64,000 nt of DNA from Curtobacterium sp. BH-2-1-1 (GTDB taxonomy: Bacteria > Actinomycetota > Actinomycetes > Actinomycetales > Microbacteriaceae), in assembly GCF_001806325.1 (NCBI RefSeq), contig NZ_CP017580.1:1-64000 (forward strand), read 5' to 3'. The translations under genes were made by a program, and so were the position numbers. Under the pieces are notes generated by a model. The model was not told where the DNA came from. It saw nothing but the letters and a program-made list of their open reading frames with translations, and made no database searches. How positions within the stretch are numbered: position 1 is the first letter of the stretch; each line of letters begins with the position of its first letter. Shown here one piece after another: positions 1 to 9,352 of the stretch.

Positions 1-111
1 GGGACGCACATGGTCCTCGCGGGGCTGCTCGTCGGCGCCACCACGGTCGTGACGCTCTCCACGCGCGGCACCGCCGGTCGCCAGGCCGTCCGCGAGCCGA
101 TCGCGGGCTGA
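1..111 (+). CDS. ctaA: C-terminal end of probable haem A synthase (CtaA/COX15 type), partial
   Basis: Only the last 36 codons lie in the window, in frame 1, ending in TGA. They encode one hydrophobic segment that begins GTHMVLAGLLVG and is followed by a short basic tail. A histidine at the start of a final membrane helix is what actinobacterial haem A synthases show near their C-terminus. The convergent neighbour ctaB makes haem O, the substrate of haem A synthase, so the context agrees. The fragment is too short to exclude another polytopic membrane protein. Confidence 0.55.
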   Translation, partial: GTHMVLAGLLVGATTVVTLSTRGTAGRQAVREPIAG

Positions 112-137
112 CGCGCGGGGCACCGCACGCGGTCTCC

Positions 138-171
138 GACACCCCACGAGTCGATCGACTCGTGGGGTGTC
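138..171. terminator. Perfect 34-nt palindrome after ctaA
   Basis: The left arm GACACCCCACGAGTCGA is followed at once by its exact reverse complement, with the centre between 154 and 155. It lies 26 nt past the preceding stop codon, so a terminator hairpin is the natural reading. There is no strong T-run. Its symmetry would let it act in both directions between the convergent ctaA and ctaB. Confidence 0.65.
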
Positions 172-202
172 GTTCGTCGTGCGCGGAACGCAACCGGCTG
201 AC

Positions 203-240
203 GGACTGGAGGCGCGGTGCGTGCCCGCCACGCGCCTCCA
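203..240. repeat. Dispersed GGAGGCGCGG palindrome, copy 1
   Basis: The arms TGGAGGCGCG (207-216) and CGCGCCTCCA (231-240) are exact reverse complements around a 14-nt loop. The left flank GGAC matches other copies of the same family in this window. The gap between ctaA and ctaB (112-443) contains this element and two perfect 34-nt palindromes. I see no gene in it. Confidence 0.7.
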
Positions 241-357
241 GGCCGGTGGGTGGTCGCGCCCGGCGCCTCCTGCGGACCCGGAACGACTACCCCGACGTCG
301 TACGACGACGGCCTCGTCGCACACCAGCGCGTTCAACAACCCGCGTCCGCAACGAAC

Positions 358-391
358 GACATCGTCGCTGTCGTACGACAGCGACGATGTC
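358..391. terminator. Second perfect 34-nt palindrome, downstream of ctaB
   Basis: GACATCGTCGCTGTCGT is followed directly by its exact reverse complement, with the centre between 374 and 375. It lies 52 nt beyond the ctaB stop codon on the minus strand. It has the same length and the same GAC...GTC ends as the palindrome at 138-171, but a different core. A transcript-end hairpin for ctaB is likely; a protein-binding site cannot be excluded. Confidence 0.55.
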
Positions 392-443
392 GCACGGGGT
401 CCGCAGCCAAGACGGCCGCGCCCGGGGCCGCGCGCGCCCAGCG

Positions 444-1385
444 CTAGAAGGTGAAGACCTGCGGCAGCAGCGGGTCGATGCCCACGGCGATGAACAGCAG
501 CGTCAGGTACGTGATCGAGCTGTGGAAGACGCGCATCGGCTGCACGTGCTCCACGTGCTGGATCGCCCGCGAGTACAGCCGGTGCGACTCGACGACGAAC
601 CAGATGCCGCCGGCCAGCGCGACCACCGTGTAGAGCGGCCCCATGTGCGCGACCGGGATGAGCAGCAGCGAGCAGACGAGCGTCGCCCACGCGTACAGGA
701 CGACCTGGAGACCGACCACCGTGCGACCGCGGACGACCGCGAGCATCGGCACGTCTGCGGCGTCGTAGTCGTCGCGGTACTTCATCGACAGCGGCCAGTA
801 GTGCGGCGGCGTCCAGAGGAAGATCACCATGAAGAGGATGACCGGCGCCCAGGTCAGCGACCCGGTGACGCCCGCCCAGCCGATCAGCACGGGCATGCAG
901 CCGGCCGAACCGCCCCAGACGATGTTCTGCGGGGTGCGGCGCTTGAGCCACAGCGTGTAGACGAAGACGTAGATGAGGATCGCGATGACGCTCAGGGCGG
1001 CCGCGAGCCAGTTCACCAGGAACCCGAGGACCGCGGTCGACGCGACGCCGAGCACCCACGAGAAGACGAGTGCCTCACGGTCGGAGAGCTCACCGGTCAC
1101 GAGCGGCCGGGTGCTCGTGCGCTTCATGAGCCGGTCGATGTCACGGTCGATGTAGCAGTTGAAGGCGGAGGCGGACCCGGCCGACATCGCGCCACCGAGC
1201 ATCGTCCAGAAGACGAGCCACAGGTCCGGCACCCCGCGCTCGGCGAGGAACATCGTCGGCGCCGTCGTGACGAGCAGCAGCTCCATGACCCGCGGCTTCG
1301 TCAGTGAGACGTAGGCACGCACCTTGCGCGACAGCGTCGAGCGGGGTCGATCGGTGTCGGGCCGGGTCACGGTGGCAGTCGGCAA
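444..1385 (-). CDS. ctaB: Protohaem IX farnesyltransferase (haem O synthase)
   Basis: This UbiA-superfamily membrane enzyme transfers a farnesyl group to haem b, giving haem O for terminal oxidases. The protein has 313 residues, normal for the family, and about nine hydrophobic segments. The first Asp-rich motif, [14 protein letters not shown], lies near residues 78-91; the second, [14 protein letters not shown], lies about 120 residues later. The N-terminus before [11 protein letters not shown] is polar and cytoplasmic. The start codon is TTG (1383-1385) with GAGG a few bases upstream; a GTG six codons later is an alternative. It is convergent with the probable ctaA and divergent from tkt. 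Confidence 0.95.
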   Translation of the reverse strand: MPTATVTRPDTDRPRSTLSRKVRAYVSLTKPRVMELLLVTTAPTMFLAERGVPDLWLVFWTMLGGAMSAGSASAFNCYIDRDIDRLMKRTSTRPLVTGELSDREALVFSWVLGVASTAVLGFLVNWLAAALSVIAILIYVFVYTLWLKRRTPQNIVWGGSAGCMPVLIGWAGVTGSLTWAPVILFMVIFLWTPPHYWPLSMKYRDDYDAADVPMLAVVRGRTVVGLQVVLYAWATLVCSLLLIPVAHMGPLYTVVALAGGIWFVVESHRLYSRAIQHVEHVQPMRVFHSSITYLTLLFIAVGIDPLLPQVFTF

Positions 1386-1794
1386 GGGAACCTCAGTCTG
1401 TTCGCGTCAGCTCACACGCTCGGTGGACGGCTCCGTCGTCGTCGGGGCGTGCGTCGACCCGGAATGCGCACGGGTCCCGGACAGTTTACGTGATGGAGGC
1501 GCCGCGATGATGCCCCGCCCCGCCATCCGGACCGAAGTCACCCACCGACACGCCCGGCCGACGGCGGGTCCCCGCGACGACGAGTGAACAACCGGCGTCA
1601 CCTGAACCCCTTCTGAGTGCATGGTCACTATGCTGGAGTCGCCCTCCCGCAGTGCGTGCCCCGATGACGTCGGCCGCGAAGAGCCGGTCGGCCGCCGCGA
1701 GACGGCGACCCGACGAAGGCCCCGGGATGGCGATCATGTCCGTGCGATGGCACGAGCCCTCGCACATGTCGCATCAAGAAGGGTCAACATCCAA
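1386..1794. promoter_or_regulatory. 409-nt ctaB/tkt divergent promoter region
   Basis: No convincing gene is seen here. A TAAACT hexamer on the minus strand (1483-1488) could be the -10 box of ctaB. A TATGCT on the plus strand (1629-1634) could be a -10 box for tkt, leaving a leader of about 155 nt. Neither has a good -35 at the ideal distance, so these are weak calls. The reading frame of tkt stays open upstream to 1621, but the extra residues look unlike transketolase. Confidence 0.35.
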
Positions 1795-3888
1795 GTGGCT
1801 GAATTCACCTGGGACGCCATCGACAGGAAGGCCGTCGACACGGCCCGCGTACTCGCCGCCGACTCGGTCGAGGCCGCCGGCAACGGTCACCCCGGCACCG
1901 CGATGAGCCTCGCGCCGGTCGCCCACCTGCTCTTCCAGAAGGTGATGCGTCGCGACCCCAGCGACTCCACCTGGATCGGCCGCGACCGCTTCATCCTCTC
2001 CGCCGGTCACGCCTCGATCCTCCAGTACGTGCAGTTCTACCTGCACGGCTACGGCCTCGAGCTCGAGGACCTCCAGCACCTCCGCAAGTGGGGCTCGAAG
2101 ACCCCGGGTCACCCGGAGTACGGCCACACCGACGGCGTCGAGATCACCACCGGCCCGCTCGGCCAGGGCCTCGCCTCGGCCGTGGGCTTCGGCTACGCGC
2201 AGCGCTTCGAGCGCGGCCTCTTCGACCCGGAGACCGCCGACGGCGAGTCGCCGTTCGACCACTTCACCTACGTGATCGCCGGTGACGGCGACATGCAGGA
2301 AGGCGTCACGAACGAGGCCGCGAGCCTCGCCGGCCGCCAGCAGCTCGGTCGTCTGGTCGTCTTCTACGACTCGAACCAGATCTCGATCGAGGACGACACC
2401 GACATCTCCTTCTCGGAGAGCGTCCCGGACCGCTACGAGGCGCTCGGCTGGCACGTCCAGACCGTCGACTGGAAGAAGACGGGCGAGTACTCGGAAGACG
2501 TCGAGTCCCTCTTCGCCGCGGTCGAGGCCGCCAAGGCCGTCACCGACAAGCCGTCGCTCATCGTCCTCAAGACGATCATCGGCTGGCCGTCGCCGACCAA
2601 GCAGAACTCCGGCAAGATCCACGGCTCCGCCCTCGGTGGCGAGGAGCTCAAGGGCCTCAAGGAGGTCCTCGGCTTCGACCCCGAGCAGACCTTCCACGTC
2701 GACCCCGAGGTGCTCGAGTACACCCGCGGTGCCGTCGCCAAGGGCCAGGCGCAGCACGCCGAGTGGCAGAAGACCTTCGACGCGTGGGCCGCGGCCAACC
2801 CCGAGAAGAAGGCGCTCCTCGACCGCATCAACGCCGGCGAGCTCCCCGAGGGCCTCGAAGAAGCCCTCCCGGTCTTCCCGACCGAGAAGGCCGTCTCGAC
2901 CCGTGCCGCGTCCGGCAAGGTCATCAACGCCATCGCGCCGCTCATGCCCGAGTTCTGGGGCGGCTCGGCCGACCTCGCCGAGTCGAACCTGACCACGATC
3001 GAGGGCGCCAAGTCCTTCGGTCCGGTCGAGGCCTCGACCAAGGCGTGGAGCACCGACCCGTACGGCCGCGTGCTGCACTTCGGCATCCGCGAGCACGCGA
3101 TGGGCTCGATCCTGTCGGGCATCGTCCTGCACGGGAACACCCGCCCCTTCGGCGGCACGTTCCTCATCTTCAGCGACTACATGCGTCCGGCGGTCCGTCT
3201 CGCCGCGCTCATGCAGGCGCCGGCGATCTACGTCTGGACGCACGACTCCGTCGCCCTCGGTGAGGACGGCCCGACGCACCAGCCGATCGAGCAGCTCAGC
3301 GCCCTCCGCGCGATCCCGGGCCTGGACGTCGTCCGCCCGGCCGACGCCAACGAGGTCGCCTACGCCTGGCTCGAGATGCTCAAGCACAAGGACCGCCCGG
3401 CCGGCATCGCGCTGAGCCGTCAGAACCTCCCCGTCTTCGAGCGTGGCGAGGGCGACGCCTCCGGTGAGGTCTTCGCCTCGGCGAAGAACGTCGCCAAGGG
3501 CGCGTACGTCCTGGCCGAGGCGCCGAACGGCACCCCCGACGTGATCCTCATCGCGACCGGTTCCGAGGTCCAGATCGCCGTCGAGGCCCGCGAGCAGCTC
3601 AAGGGCGAGGGCATCAACGCCCGCGTCGTGAGCGCCCCGTCGCTCGAGTGGTTCCGCGCCCAGTCCGAGAACTACCAGGACCAGGTGCTGCCGAAGAACG
3701 TCACCGCGCGCGTCTCGGTCGAGGCCGGGATCGCCATGAGCTGGCGCGACATCATCGGCGACAAGGGCCGCAGCGTCTCGATCGAGCACTTCGGTGCCTC
3801 GGCCGACTACCAGACGCTGTTCAAGGAGTTCGGCTTCACGACGGAGCACGTCGTGGCCGCCGCGAAGGAATCCCTCGCGGCTTCCTGA
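1795..3888 (+). CDS. tkt: Transketolase
   Basis: This thiamine-diphosphate enzyme moves two-carbon units between sugar phosphates in the non-oxidative pentose phosphate pathway. It has 697 residues from the GTG start at 1795, chosen because [18 protein letters not shown] matches the usual N-terminus and AGAAGGG lies upstream. Visible motifs are [12 protein letters not shown] near residue 30, the cofactor motif GDGDMQEG near 163 with YDSNQISI downstream, and IREHAMGSI near 433 carrying the catalytic glutamate. It begins the run tkt-tal-pgi-zwf-opcA-pgl but is followed by its own hairpin. Confidence 0.97.
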   Translation: MAEFTWDAIDRKAVDTARVLAADSVEAAGNGHPGTAMSLAPVAHLLFQKVMRRDPSDSTWIGRDRFILSAGHASILQYVQFYLHGYGLELEDLQHLRKWGSKTPGHPEYGHTDGVEITTGPLGQGLASAVGFGYAQRFERGLFDPETADGESPFDHFTYVIAGDGDMQEGVTNEAASLAGRQQLGRLVVFYDSNQISIEDDTDISFSESVPDRYEALGWHVQTVDWKKTGEYSEDVESLFAAVEAAKAVTDKPSLIVLKTIIGWPSPTKQNSGKIHGSALGGEELKGLKEVLGFDPEQTFHVDPEVLEYTRGAVAKGQAQHAEWQKTFDAWAAANPEKKALLDRINAGELPEGLEEALPVFPTEKAVSTRAASGKVINAIAPLMPEFWGGSADLAESNLTTIEGAKSFGPVEASTKAWSTDPYGRVLHFGIREHAMGSILSGIVLHGNTRPFGGTFLIFSDYMRPAVRLAALMQAPAIYVWTHDSVALGEDGPTHQPIEQLSALRAIPGLDVVRPADANEVAYAWLEMLKHKDRPAGIALSRQNLPVFERGEGDASGEVFASAKNVAKGAYVLAEAPNGTPDVILIATGSEVQIAVEAREQLKGEGINARVVSAPSLEWFRAQSENYQDQVLPKNVTARVSVEAGIAMSWRDIIGDKGRSVSIEHFGASADYQTLFKEFGFTTEHVVAAAKESLAAS

Positions 3889-3896
3889 CCCCCTGA

Positions 3897-3926
3897 GGGC
3901 CGGGTCCGGTTCGCCGGATCCGGCCC
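3897..3926. terminator. Hairpin terminator after tkt
   Basis: A 13-bp stem (GGGCCGGGTCCGG with its complement, one G-T pair) closes a TTCG tetraloop. It begins 8 nt after the tkt stop and is followed by TTCTTCC. It probably ends or attenuates transcription between tkt and tal. Confidence 0.7.
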
Positions 3927-3932
3927 TTCTTC

Positions 3933-3969
3933 CGGGAGGCGCGGCTCGGCCCCGCCACGCGCCGCCCGG
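3933..3969. repeat. Degenerate copy of the GGAGGCGCGG palindrome family
   Basis: CCGGGAGGCGCGG is followed 13 nt later by CCACGCGCCGCCCGG. The left arm matches the family, while the right arm has CGCC in place of CCTC, so pairing is imperfect. It lies just past the tkt terminator. Membership in the family is plausible but weaker than for the other copies. Confidence 0.4.
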
Positions 3970-4017
3970 TCCCCCAGACCCCGGCCACCAGGCCGATGAA
4001 GGAAAGAAGAGAAACAC

Positions 4018-5130
4018 ATGGCTGAGAACACCCCCACCGCCGCGCTCTCCGCGGTCGGCGTGAGCATCTGGCTCGACGACCTGTCCCGCGAGCTCCTCGA
4101 GACCGGCAAGCTCGAGTCCCTCATCGCCGAGAAGAACGTCGTCGGCGTCACGACGAACCCGACGATCTTCGCCTCGGCCCTCGCCAAGGGCGAGCGCTAC
4201 GACGCACAGGTCAAGGAGCTGGCCGCCGCCGGCACCGAGGTCACCGACGCGATCTTCGAGATCACCACGCAGGACGTCGCCAACGCGTCCGACGTCTTCA
4301 AGCCGATCTACGACTCGACCAAGGGCTTCGACGGCCGCGTGTCGATCGAGGTCGAGCCGGGCCTCGCGCACGAGACCCAGAAGACCATCGAGCAGGCCAA
4401 GTTCCTGTTCGACAAGGTCGGCAAGGAGAACGTCCTCATCAAGATCCCGGCAACGGTCGAGGGCCTCGAGGCCATCACCGAGGTCATCGCCGCCGGCATC
4501 TCGGTCAACGTCACCCTGATCTTCTCGCTCGAGCGCTACCGCGCCGTCATCGACGCCTACCTCGGTGGCCTCGAGAAGGCCAAGGCCGCCGGCCACGACC
4601 TCTCGAAGATCCACTCGGTCGCGTCCTTCTTCGTGTCGCGCGTCGACTCCGAGATCGACAAGCGTCTCGACGCCGTCGGCACGGACGAGGCGAAGGCCCT
4701 CAAGTCGAAGGCCGGCATCGCCAACGCGCAGCTCGCCTACCAGGTCTGGACCGAGGCGTTCGCCTCCGAGCGCGCCCTCGGCCTGCTCGAGGCCGGTGCG
4801 AACACCCAGCGTCCGCTCTGGGCCTCGACCGGTGTCAAGGACCCGTCGCTCCCCGACACGCTCTACGTGACCGAGCTGGCCGCGCCGAGCACCGTCAACA
4901 CCATGCCGGGCAAGACGCTCGACGCCACGTTCGACCACGGCGAGATCCACGGCGACGCCATCGCCGGGTCGTTCGACGCCGCGCAGCAGGTCCTCGACCA
5001 GCTCGCCGCCCAGGGCATCGACTACGACGACGTCGTGGCGCTGCTCGAGAAGGAGGGCGTCGACAAGTTCAACGTCTCGTGGGGCGAGCTCGTCGACACC
5101 GTCAAGAACGCACTCGAGGGCGCCAAGTAG
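4018..5130 (+). CDS. tal: Transaldolase
   Basis: Transfers a dihydroxyacetone unit from sedoheptulose 7-phosphate to glyceraldehyde 3-phosphate. It has 370 residues, the size of the long actinobacterial form. The Schiff-base lysine is K142 in [16 protein letters not shown]. Other marks are [15 protein letters not shown] near the N-terminus and [18 protein letters not shown] in the phosphate-binding part. The ATG follows a purine-rich AGGAAAGAAGAGAA stretch. Its TAG stop overlaps the GTG start of pgi by one base, so the two genes are translationally coupled. Confidence 0.97.
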   Translation: MAENTPTAALSAVGVSIWLDDLSRELLETGKLESLIAEKNVVGVTTNPTIFASALAKGERYDAQVKELAAAGTEVTDAIFEITTQDVANASDVFKPIYDSTKGFDGRVSIEVEPGLAHETQKTIEQAKFLFDKVGKENVLIKIPATVEGLEAITEVIAAGISVNVTLIFSLERYRAVIDAYLGGLEKAKAAGHDLSKIHSVASFFVSRVDSEIDKRLDAVGTDEAKALKSKAGIANAQLAYQVWTEAFASERALGLLEAGANTQRPLWASTGVKDPSLPDTLYVTELAAPSTVNTMPGKTLDATFDHGEIHGDAIAGSFDAAQQVLDQLAAQGIDYDDVVALLEKEGVDKFNVSWGELVDTVKNALEGAK

Positions 5131-6728
5131 TGACGGTTTCCATCGCCGCCAGCGGTGACGCGGCGCGGGCCATCGACCAGGTGGTCCCGCGTCTCGTCAC
5201 CGATCTGGTGGCATCGGGCATCACCGCCCAGGACCCCGAGCTCTGGGGTCCCGACGCCGAGGCCGAGGCGTCGAAGCGCCTCGGCTGGGTGGAGGCCGTC
5301 TCGGTCTCCCGCCCGCTCGTCGCCGAGGTCACGGCGCTGCGCGAGTCGCTCCTCGCCGAGGGGGTCGACCACGTCGTCCTCGCCGGCATGGGCGGCTCGT
5401 CGCTCGCGCCCGAGGTCATCACCCGGACCGCCGGCGTGCCGCTCACGGTCCTCGACTCCACCGACCCGGCGCAGGTCCGCGCCGCCGTGGAGCACCAGCT
5501 GGACCGCACCGTGCTCGTCGTGTCCTCGAAGTCGGGTTCGACCCTCGAGACCGACTCGCAGCGCCGTGTCTACGAGCAGGCCTTCCGCGACGCCGGCATC
5601 GACCCGGCGAAGCGCATCGTCGTCGTCACCGACCCGGGCTCCCCGCTCGAGGCCGCCGCGACGGACGCCGGGTACCGCGTCTTCACCGCCGACCCGAACG
5701 TCGGCGGCCGCTACTCCGCACTGACCGCGTTCGGCCTGGTGCCGTCCGGCCTCGCCGGTGCCGACATCGCGGAGCTCCTCGACGAGGCCGACGCCATCTC
5801 GGCGCTGCTCTCGGTCGACATCGACGAGAACCCGGGCCTCGTGCTCGGCGCCGTCCTCGGGGGCACCGCGCCCCTCCGCTCCACGATCGGCATCGTCGCG
5901 GACGGCACCCACATCGTCGGGTTCGGCGACTGGGTGGAACAGCTGATCGCGGAGTCCACCGGCAAGGACGGCCGCGGCTTGCTGCCGGTCGTGCTCGACG
6001 TCGACTCCCCCGAGGTGACCGCTGGACTGCCCGACCTGCAGGTGATCCGACTCGTCGGCTCCCGCGAGGACGAGCGCCACGTCGCCGAGGGCGAGGTCGA
6101 GATCACCGGCACGCTCGGCGGCCAGCTCCTCGTGTGGGAGTACGCCGTGGCCGTCGCCGGTCGCCTGCTCGGCATCGACCCGTTCGACCAGCCCGACGTC
6201 GAGGCCGCCAAGTCCGCGGCCCGCGCCCTCCTGGACGACCGCCCGGCACCGACCGAACCGGCCTTCACCGAGGACGGCACCGCCGTCCACGCGACCGAGG
6301 GCCTGGCGGTCGGGACGACGATCGCGGAAGCCGTGTCGCGCCTCCTGGACCACGTCGGCCCCACCGACTACCTGGCCGTGCAGGCGTACGTTGACCGCAC
6401 CGCGAACCCGGACCTCGAGTCGCTGCGCGACGCCTTCGCGGCGCGCACCGGCCGACCCGTCACGTTCGGCTGGGGACCGCGCTTCCTGCACTCGACCGGC
6501 CAGTACCACAAGGGCGGCCCGGCGAACGGCGTGTTCCTCCAGATCGTGGCCGACGAGCCCGACGACCTGGCCATCCCCGGTCGTCCGTTCACGTTCGGCC
6601 AGCTCATCCAGGCCCAGGCCTCCGGCGACGCGAGTGTCCTCGCGCAGCACGGCCGCCCGGTCCTGACCCTCACGACGACGGACGTCGCAGCTGCCACCGC
6701 AGCACTGACGGCCGCCGTCACCCTCTGA
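5130..6728 (+). CDS. pgi: Glucose-6-phosphate isomerase
   Basis: Interconverts glucose 6-phosphate and fructose 6-phosphate. The GTG at 5130 shares its G with the TAG of tal and gives 532 residues beginning [17 protein letters not shown]. The SIS-type sugar-phosphate motifs GMGGSSLAPEVI and VVSSKSGSTLET are visible, and a long C-terminal part includes RFLHSTGQYHKGGP. The proximity of tal, zwf and pgl suggests it cycles fructose 6-phosphate back into the oxidative branch. The open frame extends upstream to 5079, but only inside tal. Confidence 0.95.
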   Translation: MTVSIAASGDAARAIDQVVPRLVTDLVASGITAQDPELWGPDAEAEASKRLGWVEAVSVSRPLVAEVTALRESLLAEGVDHVVLAGMGGSSLAPEVITRTAGVPLTVLDSTDPAQVRAAVEHQLDRTVLVVSSKSGSTLETDSQRRVYEQAFRDAGIDPAKRIVVVTDPGSPLEAAATDAGYRVFTADPNVGGRYSALTAFGLVPSGLAGADIAELLDEADAISALLSVDIDENPGLVLGAVLGGTAPLRSTIGIVADGTHIVGFGDWVEQLIAESTGKDGRGLLPVVLDVDSPEVTAGLPDLQVIRLVGSREDERHVAEGEVEITGTLGGQLLVWEYAVAVAGRLLGIDPFDQPDVEAAKSAARALLDDRPAPTEPAFTEDGTAVHATEGLAVGTTIAEAVSRLLDHVGPTDYLAVQAYVDRTANPDLESLRDAFAARTGRPVTFGWGPRFLHSTGQYHKGGPANGVFLQIVADEPDDLAIPGRPFTFGQLIQAQASGDASVLAQHGRPVLTLTTTDVAAATAALTAAVTL

Positions 6729-6751
6729 CTCTCGAAGGAGTTCACCGACTC

Positions 6752-8290
6752 ATGTCACCGGTGGCAATCACCCCGGAGCACAACCCGCTCCGGCTGCCGA
6801 CGGATCGTCGACTGAACCGGATCGCGGGACCCAGCACCCTCATCATCTTCGGCGTGACGGGCGACCTGTCCCGCAAGAAGCTGATGCCCGCGGTCTACGA
6901 CCTGGCGAACCGAGGGCTCCTGCCCCCGGGGTTCGCCCTCGTCGGGTTCGCTCGACGTGACTGGGAGGACCAAGACTTCTCCCAGCTCGTCCACGACGCG
7001 GTCCAGGAGCACTCGCGCACCCCGTTCGACGAGGACGTCTGGCGTCAGCTCGAACAGGGCATCCGGTTCGTCCAGGGATCGTTCGACGACCCCGAGGCGT
7101 TCCGCGAGCTCAAGCGGACCGTCGACACGCTGGACGCGGAGCGCGGGACGCTCGGCAACCACGCGTTCTACCTGTCCATCCCGCCGAAGATGTTCCCCGT
7201 GGTCACCGAGCAGCTCAAGCTGTCCGGGCTGACCGAGAAGCGCGAGGACTCGTGGAGCCGCGTGGTCGTCGAGAAGCCCTTCGGCTCCGACCTCCGCACG
7301 GCGCGCGAGCTGAACGCGATCGTCGAGAGCGTCTTCGCTCCGGACGACGTGTTCCGCATCGACCACTACCTCGGCAAGGAGACCGTCCAGAACCTCCTGA
7401 CGCTGCGGTTCGCGAACCAGATGTACGAACCCATCTGGAACTCGAACTACGTGGACCACGTGCAGATCACGATGGCCGAGGACATCGGCGTCGCCGGACG
7501 TGCCGCGTACTACGACGGCATCGGTGCAGCGCGCGACGTCATCCAGAACCACCTCCTGCAGCTCCTCGCGCTCACCGCGATGGAGGAGCCGGTCTCGTTC
7601 AAGGCGGCGGACCTCCGCGCCGAGAAGGAGAAGGTCCTCTCCGCGGTGCGCCTGCCCGAGGACCTGTCGACCGCCACGGCCCGCGGGCAGTACGCCGGCG
7701 GTTGGCAGGGCGGCGAGAAGGTGCTCGGCTTCCTCGAGGAAGCGGGCATGGACCCCGAGTCCGGCACCGAGACCTACGCGGCGATCAAGCTCGACATCGC
7801 GACCCGTCGCTGGCAGGGCGTCCCGTTCTACCTCCGCGCCGGCAAGCGTCTCGGTCGCCGCGTGACCGAGATCGCGATCGTGTTCAAGCGTGTCCCCGAG
7901 GACGTCTACGGCAACTCGCAGTCGCCCCTCGGCCAGAACGCGCTCGTCATCCGTGTGCAGCCGGACGAGGGCGTCACGCTCCGCTTCGGCTCGAAGGTCC
8001 CCGGCGTCGGCACCCAGGTGCGCGACGTGACGATGGACTTCGGCTACGGCCACGCGTTCACCGAGGCCTCGCCCGAGGCGTACGAGCGACTCATCCTCGA
8101 CGTGCTCCTCGGCGACCCGCCCCTGTTCCCCCGTCACCAAGAGGTGGAACTGTCGTGGAAGATCCTCGACCCGATCGAGGAGTTCTGGGCCATGCAGGGC
8201 CAGCCCGAGCAGTACCGTCCCGGCACGTGGGGCCCGGCATCCGCCGACGCCCTGCTCGCCCGCGACGGCCGGACCTGGAGGCGTCCATGA
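6752..8290 (+). CDS. zwf: Glucose-6-phosphate 1-dehydrogenase
   Basis: First enzyme of the oxidative pentose phosphate pathway; makes NADPH and 6-phosphogluconolactone. It has 512 residues. The nucleotide-binding motif IIFGVTGDLSRKKL lies near residues 30-43, and the active-site signature RIDHYLGKETVQN lies near 200. The ATG follows CGAAGGAG after a 23-nt gap from pgi. Its TGA overlaps the ATG of opcA (ATGA), which fits their joint function. Confidence 0.97.
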   Translation: MSPVAITPEHNPLRLPTDRRLNRIAGPSTLIIFGVTGDLSRKKLMPAVYDLANRGLLPPGFALVGFARRDWEDQDFSQLVHDAVQEHSRTPFDEDVWRQLEQGIRFVQGSFDDPEAFRELKRTVDTLDAERGTLGNHAFYLSIPPKMFPVVTEQLKLSGLTEKREDSWSRVVVEKPFGSDLRTARELNAIVESVFAPDDVFRIDHYLGKETVQNLLTLRFANQMYEPIWNSNYVDHVQITMAEDIGVAGRAAYYDGIGAARDVIQNHLLQLLALTAMEEPVSFKAADLRAEKEKVLSAVRLPEDLSTATARGQYAGGWQGGEKVLGFLEEAGMDPESGTETYAAIKLDIATRRWQGVPFYLRAGKRLGRRVTEIAIVFKRVPEDVYGNSQSPLGQNALVIRVQPDEGVTLRFGSKVPGVGTQVRDVTMDFGYGHAFTEASPEAYERLILDVLLGDPPLFPRHQEVELSWKILDPIEEFWAMQGQPEQYRPGTWGPASADALLARDGRTWRRP

Positions 8291-9231
8291 AGATCGACCT
8301 GCCGAATACCACGGTCTCGAAGATCCAGAAGAAGCTCGTCCACATCCGCGAAGAGGGCGGCGCCGTCGCCCTCGGTCGTGTCCTGACCCTCATCATCTCG
8401 ACGGCCCTCGGGCACGAGGAAGAGGCGATCGAGGCCGCGAACGAGGCGTCCCGCGAGCACCCGATGCGCGTCATCATCGTGTCGAAGAACGACGGCGACA
8501 CGAAGTCGCCCGGTCGCCTCGACGCGCAGATCCGCGTCGGCAGCGACGCGGGTGCGAGCGAGGTCATCGTCCTCCGCGCCTACGGCGAGACCGCGACCGA
8601 CGAGGAGAGCCTGGTCACCGGCCTCCTCCTGCCGGACGCGCCCGTCGTGGCCTGGTGGCCGCAGACCGCCCCGGAGCAGCCCTCGGCCTCGGCCCTGGGC
8701 CGCATCGCCCAGCGACGGATCACCGACGCGGCCGCGCAGAAGGACCCGAACGGTGCGATCGAGGCCCTCGGTGCCTCGTACGTGCCGGGCGACACCGACT
8801 TCGCGTGGACCCGTCTCACCCTGTGGCGCAACCAGCTCGCCGCAGCGCTCGACCAGCCGCCGTACGAGCCGATCACCGCCGTCGAGGTCTCGGGGGCGTA
8901 CGACAGCCCGTCGACGATCCTGCTCGCCGCGTGGCTGCAGCTGCAGCTCGAGGTGCCGGTGGCCGTCGTCACGTCGCCGCGTGCGACCGGGTCGAGCGGC
9001 ATCCACGGCGTGAAGCTCGTGCGCGAGTCCGGCACCATCGAGCTCGAGCGGTCCCTGGTGGACGTCGCGACGCTCTCGATGCCCGGGCAGCCGACGCACG
9101 ACCTGTCGCTGCCGCGCCGCAACCTGCGCGACTGCCTGGCCGAGGAACTCCGTAGACTCGACCCGGACGTCCTCTTCGGAGACGTCGTCAAGCACGGGGT
9201 CCCCCAGCTGCGCGAGTCCATCGCCGGCTGA
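8287..9231 (+). CDS. opcA: Glucose-6-phosphate dehydrogenase assembly protein OpcA
   Basis: OpcA is the actinobacterial/cyanobacterial partner that activates or assembles glucose-6-phosphate dehydrogenase. It has 314 residues beginning MKIDLPNTTVSKIQKKL, within the usual range for the family. The motif LPDAPVVAWWPQTAPEQPS is characteristic. The start overlaps the zwf stop by four bases. It has no assigned catalytic residues. It ends 121 nt before pgl, with a hairpin between. Confidence 0.93.
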   Translation: MKIDLPNTTVSKIQKKLVHIREEGGAVALGRVLTLIISTALGHEEEAIEAANEASREHPMRVIIVSKNDGDTKSPGRLDAQIRVGSDAGASEVIVLRAYGETATDEESLVTGLLLPDAPVVAWWPQTAPEQPSASALGRIAQRRITDAAAQKDPNGAIEALGASYVPGDTDFAWTRLTLWRNQLAAALDQPPYEPITAVEVSGAYDSPSTILLAAWLQLQLEVPVAVVTSPRATGSSGIHGVKLVRESGTIELERSLVDVATLSMPGQPTHDLSLPRRNLRDCLAEELRRLDPDVLFGDVVKHGVPQLRESIAG

Positions 9232-9251
9232 GCAAGCCCCACAGGACCGGT

Positions 9252-9294
9252 CGGGCCGGCCGTCGTTCGTCCAGCGCGAGCGGCGGCCGGCCCG
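9252..9294. terminator. Stem-loop between opcA and pgl
   Basis: CGGGCCGGCCG at 9252-9262 pairs exactly with CGGCCGGCCCG at 9284-9294 around a 21-nt loop. The stem can be extended with mismatches through GGACCGGT/GGACGGTC. It starts 20 nt after the opcA stop. There is no T-run, so attenuation or mRNA stabilisation is as likely as full termination. Confidence 0.45.
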
Positions 9295-9352
9295 GACGGT
9301 CGGACCGACGGTGGTCGTACGACCGGTCGACCGCCACGAACACGGGAGTCAC

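Noticed and set aside
1774..4950. A 1058-codon open frame on the minus strand
   Set aside because: It is antisense to tkt and tal, with Leu/Asp/Arg/Gly-biased sequence and no recognisable domain.
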